The notes beneath the pieces were generated by a model that saw only the letters and a list, made by a program, of their open reading frames with translations, did no database searches and was not told the origin of the DNA. From contig CAWDUX010000002.1 in the NCBI GenBank assembly GCA_963805605.1, forward strand, positions 3,500,845 to 3,564,844: 64,000 nt of DNA, in the 5' to 3' direction. The DNA is from Actinocatenispora sp963805605 (lineage in GTDB: Bacteria; Actinomycetota; Actinomycetes; Mycobacteriales; Micromonosporaceae). The position numbers and the translations under genes were made by a program. This document shows, piece after piece, positions 24,372-31,712 of the stretch; positions within the stretch are counted from its first letter, which is position 1, and every line of letters starts with the position of its first letter.

Positions 24372-24947
24372 GTGATCTTCAGGAACTGGCACCACCTGGT
24401 CGGTACGTTCACCGGCGTGGCGTTCCTGACGCTGGCCGCACTGCCGTTGGCGGTGCTGGCCGTGTGGGCGCTGGCACGCTACCGGGGCGGCGGCACTCCG
24501 GCGTGGCGGGCATCGCTGGCCGAGGTCGGCCTCGTCTACGGGACGGTGCCGTGGGTGTGGCTGACCCTGTTGCCGGGCGGCTCGGTCGGTGCCGTCCCGG
24601 GCCGGGTGAGCCTGGTGCCGCTGCGGGACCTGTTCACGCTGCTCGCCGGCGATCCGGTGACGGCGACGGTCCAGATCGTCGGCAACCTGCTGGTGTTCGC
24701 GGCGTTGGGATTCTTCGCCCCGCTACGGTTCGCGGCGCTGGCGTCGGTACCGCGGATCCTGGCGCTGGCGGCGGGCTGTTCGATCCTGATCGAGACCCTG
24801 CAGCACCTGCTGCCGTTGGATCGGGTGTCCTCTGTGGACGATGTGCTGCTCAACGCCGCCGGCGCCGGGCTGGCCGCGCTGGCGTCCCGCCACTGGTGGC
24901 GGTCCGGCCGGCCGACCAGGGTGGGACCGCGGTCCGCACCGGGGTGA
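24372..24947 (+). CDS. VanZ-family membrane protein
   Basis: The GTG at 24,372 gives a 191-residue protein with about four membrane helices: GVAFLTLAALPLAVLAVWAL, SLAEVGLVYGTVPWVWLTL, VGNLLVFAALGFFAPLRF and ILALAAGCSILIETLQHLLP. The ETLQHLLPLDRVSSVDDVLLN segment matches the conserved VanZ signature (E-QxxxxxRxxDxxDxxxN). VanZ-like proteins are linked to glycopeptide tolerance in a few species and are of unknown function in most. A longer start at 24,330 is possible. It is convergent with the MerR pseudogene. Confidence 0.8.
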   Translation: MIFRNWHHLVGTFTGVAFLTLAALPLAVLAVWALARYRGGGTPAWRASLAEVGLVYGTVPWVWLTLLPGGSVGAVPGRVSLVPLRDLFTLLAGDPVTATVQIVGNLLVFAALGFFAPLRFAALASVPRILALAAGCSILIETLQHLLPLDRVSSVDDVLLNAAGAGLAALASRHWWRSGRPTRVGPRSAPG

Positions 24948-24954
24948 CGACCTG

Positions 24955-25402
24955 TCACTCCCAGCGGGCGGATGCCGCGTCGACGCCGTGAGCTGCGGCG
25001 TTGGCCGTGTCGCTGCCGGCGGTGACACCGGAGCGGCACGCGGCGGCGAGGTCTGCGTGCAGCGCGTCGGTGGCGTCGACCACCTGCTGCCAGTCCTCGG
25101 GCGACAGGCCGGCGGTGCGCTGCTCGTACTGCGCCCAGCAGATGCTGGCGCGCGTCGGTGTCCGGGTCGTCGAGGATGCGGCCGATCTCGGCGAGCGGAA
25201 AGCCCAGCTCCCGGTACACCAGCACGCGGTGCAGCCGGGCGATGTCGTCGCCGGAGTACACCCGGTACCCGGCCCAGGTACGCCCGCTGGGGCGTACCAG
25301 ACCGATCGTGTCCCAGTGGTGCAGCGTCCTGATGCTGACCCCCACGAGCGCGGCCGTACGCCCGACGGTCAGGCCGGGATTGTCGCTGTCCCCGCCGCTC
25401 AT
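24955..25402 (-). pseudogene. TipA-type MerR regulator remnant with internal deletion
   Basis: The N-terminus is intact: LTVGRTAALVGVSIRTLHHW, then LVRPSGRTWAGYRVYSGDDI and YRELGFPLAEIGRILDDPDT. After ARQHLL the frame breaks. In the next frame a C-terminal segment follows at once: QYEQRTAGLSPEDWQQVVDA then TDALHADLAAACRSGV, the start of a TipAS-like drug-binding domain. The linker and the dimerisation coiled coil are missing, and the C-terminus is short. The gene therefore has an internal deletion plus loss of the end. It is 13 bases after the VOC gene, a common pairing. The DNA-binding part alone may still be made. Confidence 0.75.
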
Positions 25403-25415
25403 CGGATCCGCCCTC

Positions 25416-25907
25416 CTATGCGCCGGGGATGTCGAAGCCCCCCGCCCGCAGATAGTCGACCTGCGGGCCGTCCGGATCCGGTGGACGGGCCGCGGTCAGC
25501 ACGACACGGGCATTCTCCGGCGTACGGACCGTCAGCTCCACGGAGTTCCACGGCTTGTCCACCGGGCCGCTGGTGCAACCCGGTACGAGCTTCTCGCAGC
25601 GGGCCGCGACCTGGTCGAGCTGGCTGAGTACATAGGCGAAGCTGACGCTCAGCGCCGCAGGCTCACCGGCCTGGTCTGCAGGTACCAGCAGAACATCCTG
25701 GAAGGCCCACCGCCGCAGGTGGGTCACCTGACCCGGGATGGAGAACAGGTCGACGAAACCGAGCCCGCCGATCCAGAACTCCTTCGACGCCGCGAGGTCG
25801 GGGCTGGGAACGGTGATGAACATGGGCATGCCGTAGATGCCCCGGTAGATCTCGGCCGGCGCCGCGTCGAGGGCCGGCACTGGAACAGGGCTGATGTACT
25901 CGCTCAT
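25416..25907 (-). CDS. VOC/glyoxalase-family protein
   Basis: The 163-residue protein has an extra N-terminal segment (about 25 residues) and a VOC domain: IYGMPMFITVPSPDLAASKE, FWIGGLGFVDLFSI, LSQLDQVAARCEKL and WNSVELTVRTPENARVVL. Members include glyoxalases, dioxygenases and drug-binding proteins such as bleomycin resistance proteins. No clear metal triad can be read with confidence. It lies 13 bases upstream of the broken MerR-TipA gene, so it may once have been regulated by it. The start at 25,907 is an ATG; a weak ribosome site is present. Confidence 0.8.
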   Translation of the reverse strand: MSEYISPVPVPALDAAPAEIYRGIYGMPMFITVPSPDLAASKEFWIGGLGFVDLFSIPGQVTHLRRWAFQDVLLVPADQAGEPAALSVSFAYVLSQLDQVAARCEKLVPGCTSGPVDKPWNSVELTVRTPENARVVLTAARPPDPDGPQVDYLRAGGFDIPGA

Positions 25908-25940
25908 GCCCCGATCGTCATGCCTCCCCCAACGTCAGGG

Positions 25941-26841
25941 TCAACCGTGATCGCTACTGCTGCCAGCCGCGCGGGTCTGATCCCAATGCGTAGCGACGAC
26001 GAAATGCGCCTGACGGAAGTCCAGAGTCAGCAAGCCAATCTCCTCAGCCATCACCTGAAACGGCACTTCCCACGATGCTGGTGGTGCCTCCACAGTCCCG
26101 GGTACTGCATGGGTCCGGCGAAGGGCGAAGACACGCAACACCCGTTCTAACAGTGTGGTGCTCGGGGCCACGCCATCCTCAACGAGGAGATAGAGGTCGA
26201 CAAGATCCTTGACTCGGCTCGATTCTCCCGTCAGATAGGTATGATACGTGTCAGTGCATGCAGTTTTTCCGCATACTGCTGGTTGAGGTCAGCGACGAGA
26301 ATCGCCCGGGTCGGGAAGCCGGCGAATTCCAGTACATCTGGCAGCTCACGACGTTCCACGCCACCTTCGACCTCTTCCGGCCTCGCCACCACGTCCAGCT
26401 TGAACGACGAGAACGATCGCCCTGCGAGCATGGCTGTGACGGGAAAACGCCAGGCAGGGCGGCCGTATGCATCATCGCGCAGTCGTGCTGGTGCGCGAAC
26501 GGTGAAGCGGAAACCGTCGTCGTCGATGTCGTGAAGCAGCGTCTCCGCAATGGCTTCGTGTAGTTCGGCAGCGTCGCTGCTGTCGGTGACCAGCCCTGGG
26601 CGGAGGATCAGATCGACATCGGTGGTGGATCGTGCCAGACCGGGTCGCCGTGCCTCCACCGCCATGCCGCCCTTGAGTACCCAGATATCTGGCTGTTGGG
26701 CAGCCAACCTGCACGGCACCGAGCGAAGGCGATGCGGCGACGCAGCCAGTTCGGGTTCCGTCCGCTCTGCTCGGCTGTTACGCGGAGACGGGTGTCGAGT
26801 GCCGCGCGAAGGGCGTTCGCGTCCCGGTACCGCCGGGTCAT
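25941..26841 (-). pseudogene. AbiEii nucleotidyltransferase toxin, two frameshifts
   Basis: AbiEii is the toxin of the AbiE type IV toxin-antitoxin system and a nucleotidyltransferase. Three frames join into one protein. The start (ATG 26,841) reads TRRYRDANALRAALDTRLRV. The frame shifts near 26,695 to LAAQQPDIWVLKGGMAVEAR, then RSTTDVDLILRP (the GG and DxD-like active-site region) and AEKLHALT. It shifts again near 26,238 to YHTYLTGESSRVKDLVDLYL, ending near 25,941. Each break is explained by one missing base. The start overlaps the intact antitoxin stop as ATGA. The catalytic core is present but not in one frame, so the toxin should be inactive. Confidence 0.8.
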
Positions 26842-27452
26842 GTGGCCACCGCCGCGAGGGCGCGTTCGATGCCGAGTTCGGCCTGTGGGCCCAGTTCGGC
26901 TGCTGTGCGGCGGAGTGCTCGTGCCGTGGCCACACCACGTTCCAGAGCTTCGTGTACGGCTCCGGTCACGTACTCCTGGGAGGTTCCGTCGGCGGCGCAC
27001 TCGGCGATGGCCCGTACCGGGATGCTCAGCCGGTAACCGGACCGCGCCTCGACCTCGGCTTCGGGCAGCGATCGGCGATGCAGTACCACTCCCGAACGCT
27101 GTTGTTTGCTGAAGTGGTCAGGAACGGTCAGGTGTACGCGTGACGGGTCCACATCGCCCAGGTCGTGGACCGACAGCGCCGACTCGTGGCTGACGACGGC
27201 GACCCCTCCGCTCCACAGTGACCAGCGGGCGAGATGGTCGTCCTCGTCGACCGGCCATTCCGGCAGTCGGAAGAGCCCCCGGTCGACGCGCTCCCAGTTG
27301 CCGTGGTCCACATGCCACTTCTGCGCCTGATAGCTGTACCCAGCGGAGAGCGCCTGGCTCGCGGTGAAGTAGCCGTGTTGGCTCGACGCCGTCGCGAGGA
27401 GCGCGCGGCGGAGATCCTGCCGGCTGGCGCGCATAGTGGAGATCATACTCAA
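26838..27452 (-). CDS. AbiEi-type antitoxin
   Basis: The 204-residue protein has an N-terminal winged-helix (DLRRALLATASSQHGYFTAS and LSAGYSYQAQKWHVDHGNWE) followed by GLFRLPEWP, and a C-terminal antitoxin domain with HLARWSLWSGGVAVVSHESA and SVHDLGDVDPSRVHLTVP. This matches the AbiEi_3/AbiEi_4 transcription-factor-type antitoxins, which repress their own operon and block AbiEii. It remains intact while its toxin partner is frameshifted. ATG 27,452, 27,446 and 27,434 are all in frame; the first is retained here. An inverted repeat upstream is a candidate operator. Confidence 0.85.
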   Translation of the reverse strand: MSMISTMRASRQDLRRALLATASSQHGYFTASQALSAGYSYQAQKWHVDHGNWERVDRGLFRLPEWPVDEDDHLARWSLWSGGVAVVSHESALSVHDLGDVDPSRVHLTVPDHFSKQQRSGVVLHRRSLPEAEVEARSGYRLSIPVRAIAECAADGTSQEYVTGAVHEALERGVATARALRRTAAELGPQAELGIERALAAVAT

Positions 27453-27459
27453 TTAAAAT

Positions 27460-27494
27460 TGTAGTTTGCCGGCTCTGCTGTCGACAAAACTACA
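27460..27494. promoter_or_regulatory. Inverted repeat upstream of abiEi
   Basis: TGTAGTTT (27,460-27,467) and AAACTACA (27,487-27,494) are perfect arms around a 19-bp spacer, in a local AT-rich patch (AATTAAAATT at 27,451). AbiEi proteins are known to bind inverted repeats in their own promoters. The position 8 to 42 bases upstream of the first ATG supports an operator. Confidence 0.55.
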
Positions 27495-27544
27495 GTTACA
27501 GTTACTGTCCGGCCCGGATGAGCGTTTCGTCGCTGCCCGGCTGA

Positions 27545-27826
27545 TCAGGTGGTGAGGGTGGAGGTGAAGGCGGTCCAGGCGGCGGGGGAGACCGACAGGA
27601 TCGCGCCGTCGCGATCCTTGCTGTCGCGCACCAGTACCCGGGAGCCATCCGTACGGGCGCCTACCTCGACACAGTTGCCGCCACCTGTACTGCCGCTGCG
27701 GCTGCTCTTGCGCCACAGCACGCCGACTTCGACGCAGTTACTGCCGGCGGTGTTCCCACTTCGCGAACTCTTGCGCCAGGTGACCGTCGCTAGCTCGTCC
27801 ACTGTGAACAGGTCGCCTGTCGCCAT
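27545..27826 (-). CDS. DUF397 protein with a doubled motif
   Basis: The 93-residue protein carries the DUF397 motif twice: TWRKSSRSGNTAGSNCVEVG, then LWRKSSRSGSTGGGNCVEVG, followed by the usual VLVRDSKDRDGAILSVSP and AWTAFT. DUF397 proteins are small partners of XRE/DUF5753 regulators in streptomycetes and relatives, in pairs linked to development; their role resembles antitoxin-like switches. The regulator gene lies immediately upstream, with six bases between. One DUF397 unit is normally about 60 residues, so the N-terminal third is a partial duplication. Confidence 0.88.
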   Translation of the reverse strand: MATGDLFTVDELATVTWRKSSRSGNTAGSNCVEVGVLWRKSSRSGSTGGGNCVEVGARTDGSRVLVRDSKDRDGAILSVSPAAWTAFTSTLTT

Positions 27827-27832
27827 CGCGTA

Positions 27833-28753
27833 TCACTCCAGGTCTTTGAGTACCGACTTGATCAGAGCGACGGATCGACGCTCGTCGAGTGCCGCCCTCA
27901 GTAGATGATCGTACGCAGCGTGTAGCCGGTCAACCTCTGGCCCTTCGACGAAGATCGATCCCACCTGGGTTTCCACATATCCAACCGTGGGGAATGGTGC
28001 CACCAGCTCCATCAGCTCGAACGCACCAGGCATACCAGGGTGAGGCCCGACGCTGTAGGGAAGCACACGCAAATCGACGTTCGGCATGGCACTCGTGGCG
28101 ACCAGTCGCTGCAACTGCTCTCGTCGCTCGTAGCGGGTGCCAACCGGTCGGTGGAGAACGCCTTCATCGATGATCGCGTGCAACTCAATCGGATGGTCGG
28201 CGGCGAGTACGTCCTGGCGATCCAGCCGGAGCTGGACCCAGCGGGCTACCTGCTCGTCGCCGTCATCAGGTTCAACTGAACGTATCGTGGCTTCGGCGTA
28301 AGCGCGGGTCTGGAGCAGTCCTGGTACGACGATCTGGTACGAGTAGATGAGTTCGGTGCGGGACTCGACCCAAAGGCGGTCGATGAGGACGGCGGCGGCG
28401 TCGCCCGCGTAGCCGTCCCACCAGCCGTTACGCCAGATCTCCTGCGCCAACTGCACGAGCATCTCGCGCTTGTTGACGTCGTCCACTCGCGCCAGATCCA
28501 GGTACGCGAGCACGTCCGGTACCCGGATCGGGATGATCGCCTTCTCCATCCGGCTGATCGTGGACTGGTCGCGCTGGATGAACGTACCGACGTCGGCCAG
28601 GCTCAGCCCGGCGTTCTCGCGCAGCGTGCGTAACTCCGTTGCCAGCCACTGGGTGCGTAACCCCGGCTCCAACTTCGTGCGCCCGCCCTTGGCGGTCTTG
28701 TCGCGCTTCTTCGACTCGATTGCCTGCGTGGTGGGGGTGACGCGACCGGGCAT
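27833..28753 (-). CDS. XRE regulator with DUF5753 domain
   Basis: The 306-residue protein has an XRE helix-turn-helix (residues about 35 to 90: LATELRTLRENAGLSLADVG, then RDQSTISRMEKAI) and a DUF5753 domain (about 105 to 300: YSYQIVVPGLLQTRAYAEA, RVLPYSVGPHPGMPGAFELM and VEGPEVDRLHAAYDHL). This class occurs in many copies in actinomycetes, usually with a DUF397 partner downstream, as here. The pair probably acts as a regulatory switch. The basic N-terminal extension of 30 residues is variable. An upstream gap of 360 bases holds its promoter. Confidence 0.9.
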   Translation of the reverse strand: MPGRVTPTTQAIESKKRDKTAKGGRTKLEPGLRTQWLATELRTLRENAGLSLADVGTFIQRDQSTISRMEKAIIPIRVPDVLAYLDLARVDDVNKREMLVQLAQEIWRNGWWDGYAGDAAAVLIDRLWVESRTELIYSYQIVVPGLLQTRAYAEATIRSVEPDDGDEQVARWVQLRLDRQDVLAADHPIELHAIIDEGVLHRPVGTRYERREQLQRLVATSAMPNVDLRVLPYSVGPHPGMPGAFELMELVAPFPTVGYVETQVGSIFVEGPEVDRLHAAYDHLLRAALDERRSVALIKSVLKDLE

Positions 28754-29113
28754 TGACTGTCCTCCATGGGGCGAATCGATCCGCGCAGATGCTGCACCCG
28801 ACGGCTAAGGTGCCGAATCCATCTAATGCATGTGCAAGGCTTGCGCTGCGGATCAAAGTACGCCATGCTGGCGGAGCGCGCAACAGGCGTCACGCTCGGT
28901 GGAGGATGAATCGGGTGGGCGCGATCTTAGGGCGCGAAAAAGTAAAGGGCCGGAGCGGGTGATGGTTGGCGCCTACCCACTCCGGCCGTGCAGTCAGACC
29001 CAGCGGTGCGGTGCACGGCGGGCCGACGAGGATTGTCTACCACGCCGCGCGCGTGGCCGGCATCCGCGTCGCCCGGCACGGCGCCCGCCGCGTACCCGCG
29101 ACGGAGGAAGACC
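28754..29113. other. Intergenic region, 360 bp
   Basis: This gap between divergent genes holds no convincing ORF or RNA gene. A short dyad GCAAG-G-CTTGC is at 28,834-28,844, and GGAGGAAG at 29,103-29,110 is the ribosome site of the next gene. Promoters for both flanking genes are expected here, but no strong consensus can be read. Confidence 0.5.
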
Positions 29114-29413
29114 ATGTCCGAACAGACCCTCGACTCGATGCTGGCCGAGTCACCGCACCGGCTCGTCGAGCACCTGGGCAGCGTGGCGCTGCCGGAGATC
29201 CCGCTGACCCTCGCCCTGTACGACGCCGGCGATCCCGAGGACGACGCCTCGCCCGAGGTCGTCGGCTGGGTACTGCTGCTGCCCGGCCACGCGCCGCTGA
29301 TCGTCGACGCCGACAACCCGCATCAGCTGGTGCACGCGAGCGACCTGGAGTCGGTGGACGCCCGCTGGGCCGGCCAGCTCGGCGGCGCACTGACCGCCGT
29401 CACCGCCAGCTGA
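29114..29413 (+). CDS. Small acidic conserved hypothetical protein
   Basis: The ATG at 29,114 follows GGAGGAAG and gives 99 residues: MSEQTLDSMLAESPHRLVEH, PEIPLTLALYDAGDPEDDAS and VVGWVLLLPGHAPLIVDADN. It is acidic, with no signal or membrane segment. A longer in-frame start at 28,988 lacks a ribosome site. I recognise no family. It is convergent with treY across a long hairpin. Codon use matches piece A. Confidence 0.65.
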   Translation: MSEQTLDSMLAESPHRLVEHLGSVALPEIPLTLALYDAGDPEDDASPEVVGWVLLLPGHAPLIVDADNPHQLVHASDLESVDARWAGQLGGALTAVTAS

Positions 29414-29418
29414 CCCAG

Positions 29419-29458
29419 CAACGGCGTACGTGGCGCCGACGCGTCACGTACGCCGTTG
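29419..29458. terminator. Bidirectional hairpin between convergent genes
   Basis: CAACGGCGTACGTG (29,419-29,432) and CACGTACGCCGTTG (29,445-29,458) are perfect 14-bp arms with a 12-base loop. It begins six bases after the small gene stop and ends four bases before the treY stop. It can terminate both transcripts; there is no U-tract. Confidence 0.75.
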
Positions 29459-29461
29459 GCG

Positions 29462-31711
29462 TCAGGGGCGGGTGAGGAGGGCGACCGGGTAGGTGGCGAG
29501 CAGGTCGGCCAGGTCGACCCGACCCGACCAGGCCCGTGCGGTCAGCGCGTCGGTCCAGTCGCCGGGCGGCAGGGTCAGTACGGTGTCCGCCGACCACCCG
29601 CCGCGCCGTAGCAGCCCGACCGGCAGTCGGGTCGCCACGCTCACCGCGCCACCGCGGTCGAACGCCACCGCGTGTTCGGCCGCCGCACCGGTCACCGGCA
29701 GCGGGTGGTAGTCGGTGAACAGTGAGGAACGGTCCCGCCGCAGCCGCATAGCCCGCGAAGTGAGCAGCAGCTTGACCGCCCCGCTCGCGTCCACCGGCGG
29801 CAGCCAGCCTGAGTCGATCCGGGCCAGCAGTTCGCGGCGCGCGGCGAAGTCGACCGGCCGCCGGTTGTCCGGGTCGACCAGCGAGTAGTCCCACAGCTCG
29901 CAGCCCTGATAGACGTCCGGTATCCCGGGCATGGTGAGTTGCACCAGCTTCTGGCCGAGCGAGTTGCTCCAGCCGGCCGGGGTGATCCGGTCGACGAAAC
30001 GGGTCACCCGACCGGCGAGGTCATCGTCGGCGGAGAGCCGGTCGATGATGGCATGCAGCGACGCCTCGAATTGCTCGTCCGGGTCGTTCCAGGAGGTGGC
30101 GGTGCGCGCCTCACGCGCCGACTTCTCCAGCACCGCGTGCAGCCGCTCGGCGGTGATCGGCCAGGCACCGACCACGGTCTGCCACAGCAGGTCCGTCACC
30201 GCCGGATCGTTCAGCGGCGCGTCGGCCTGCCACCCGGAGACCGTCTCCTGCCACTCGTCGGGCAGTTCGGCCAGTACAGCCAGCCGGGCCCGTACGTCCT
30301 CGCTGCGCTTGGTGTCGTGGGTGGACAGCGTGGTCATGCCGGCCGGGTGGGCCGCCTGCCGACGCAGCATCGCCTGATGGAAGGCGGGGACGTCGAGGGC
30401 GATGCCCGGTCCAGCGCCGACCTCGTTGGCGGCCAGGAAGGAGGTGTACCGGTAGAACGCGGTGTCCTCCACCCCCTTGGCCATCACCGCGCCGGAGGTC
30501 TGCTGGAAGCGCCGGGCCAGCTCGTCGTCCGGATCGGACAGCCGGCCCAGCAGCGCGTCCACGATCGGCGCCAGATCCGGATGCTGCGCCACCGCGCCGG
30601 TGGCGGCGGCGGCCAGATCGGTGAGTCCGTCGGGCAGATACGAGCGGTACACCGGGAAACAGGCCAGCATTTCGCCGAGCGCGGCGGCGGCCAGTGCCGG
30701 ATCCAGGTCGGGTACGAGACGTACCAGCCGGTCCAGCTCGGCGCGCAGCATGCCGGTGGCCACGTCGAGCTTGCAGTCGTGCACCAGTTGGGCGTAGTCG
30801 CCGTCCCGGGAGGTCAGGGCCTTCTCGCCGGCAGCGGAGACGAACAGCCCGGACACCTCGGCGAGCGCGTCGTAGCCGGAGGTACCGGCCACCGGCCAGC
30901 TGGCCGGCAGCGTCTCGCCGTGCTCCAGGATCTTCTCCACCACCAGCCAGGCGTCCGGCGCGGCGTCGCGCAGCCAGGCCAGATAGCCGGCCGGGTCGAC
31001 CAGGCCGTCCGGGTGGTCGATGCGGATGCCGTCCAGGTCGCCCTTGGCGTACCAGCGCAGCAGCTCGGCGTGGGTGGCGTCGAAGACGCTGCGGTCCTCC
31101 ACCCGCAGCCCGGCCAGCTCACTGACGGCGAAGAAGCGTCGGTAGTTGAGCTCGTCGGAGCGCCGCCAGGACACCAGCCGGTAGTGCTGCCGGTCGTGCA
31201 CCTGCGTGGGGGTGCCGGTACCGGTTCCCTCGGCGATCGGGAACCGGTGCTCGAAGTAGCGCAACTCATCGTCCATAACGGACAGTTGGTCGAGCGCGTC
31301 CGGCTCGTCGCCGAGGACCGGCAGTACGAGCCGGCCGCGGCTCCAGTCGATGTCGAACCAGTGCGCGTACCGGGATCCGGCCCCGTGGCGCAGCACATCC
31401 CACCACGCCGGGTTGGCGGCCGGTACGGCGACACCCATGTGGTTGGGCACGATGTCCACCACCAGGCCCAGCTTGTGCGCCTTCAGCGCCTCGACCAGTC
31501 GACGGCGGCCGGCCTCCCCGCCGAGTTCGTCATTGGCGTGGCTGTGATCGACCACGTCGTAGCCGTGCGCGGAGCCGGGGGCGGCCTGCAGGATGGGCGC
31601 CGCGTACAGATGACTGACGCCAAGGTCGGCCAGGTAGTCGGCGAGGGCGGCGGTGTCGTCGAAACCGAAACCGGGCCGGACCTGTACCCGGTACGTGCTG
31701 CGCGGCGTCAT
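29462..31711 (-). CDS. treY: Maltooligosyl trehalose synthase
   Basis: TreY rearranges the reducing end of a maltooligosaccharide into a trehalose unit. The 749-residue protein begins PRSTYRVQVRPGFGFDDTAA and has LADLGVSHLYAAPILQAAPG, GYDVVDHSHANDELGG, VDIVPNHMGV and DGIRIDHPDGLVDP, the GH13 family signature regions (catalytic Asp in the latter). Length is normal. It starts one base after the glgX/treX stop, so the two are one operon. The usual third gene, treZ (trehalohydrolase), does not follow; a convergent gene ends just downstream. treZ must be elsewhere or missing. Confidence 0.92.
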   Translation of the reverse strand: MTPRSTYRVQVRPGFGFDDTAALADYLADLGVSHLYAAPILQAAPGSAHGYDVVDHSHANDELGGEAGRRRLVEALKAHKLGLVVDIVPNHMGVAVPAANPAWWDVLRHGAGSRYAHWFDIDWSRGRLVLPVLGDEPDALDQLSVMDDELRYFEHRFPIAEGTGTGTPTQVHDRQHYRLVSWRRSDELNYRRFFAVSELAGLRVEDRSVFDATHAELLRWYAKGDLDGIRIDHPDGLVDPAGYLAWLRDAAPDAWLVVEKILEHGETLPASWPVAGTSGYDALAEVSGLFVSAAGEKALTSRDGDYAQLVHDCKLDVATGMLRAELDRLVRLVPDLDPALAAAALGEMLACFPVYRSYLPDGLTDLAAAATGAVAQHPDLAPIVDALLGRLSDPDDELARRFQQTSGAVMAKGVEDTAFYRYTSFLAANEVGAGPGIALDVPAFHQAMLRRQAAHPAGMTTLSTHDTKRSEDVRARLAVLAELPDEWQETVSGWQADAPLNDPAVTDLLWQTVVGAWPITAERLHAVLEKSAREARTATSWNDPDEQFEASLHAIIDRLSADDDLAGRVTRFVDRITPAGWSNSLGQKLVQLTMPGIPDVYQGCELWDYSLVDPDNRRPVDFAARRELLARIDSGWLPPVDASGAVKLLLTSRAMRLRRDRSSLFTDYHPLPVTGAAAEHAVAFDRGGAVSVATRLPVGLLRRGGWSADTVLTLPPGDWTDALTARAWSGRVDLADLLATYPVALLTRP

Positions 31712-31712
31712 C

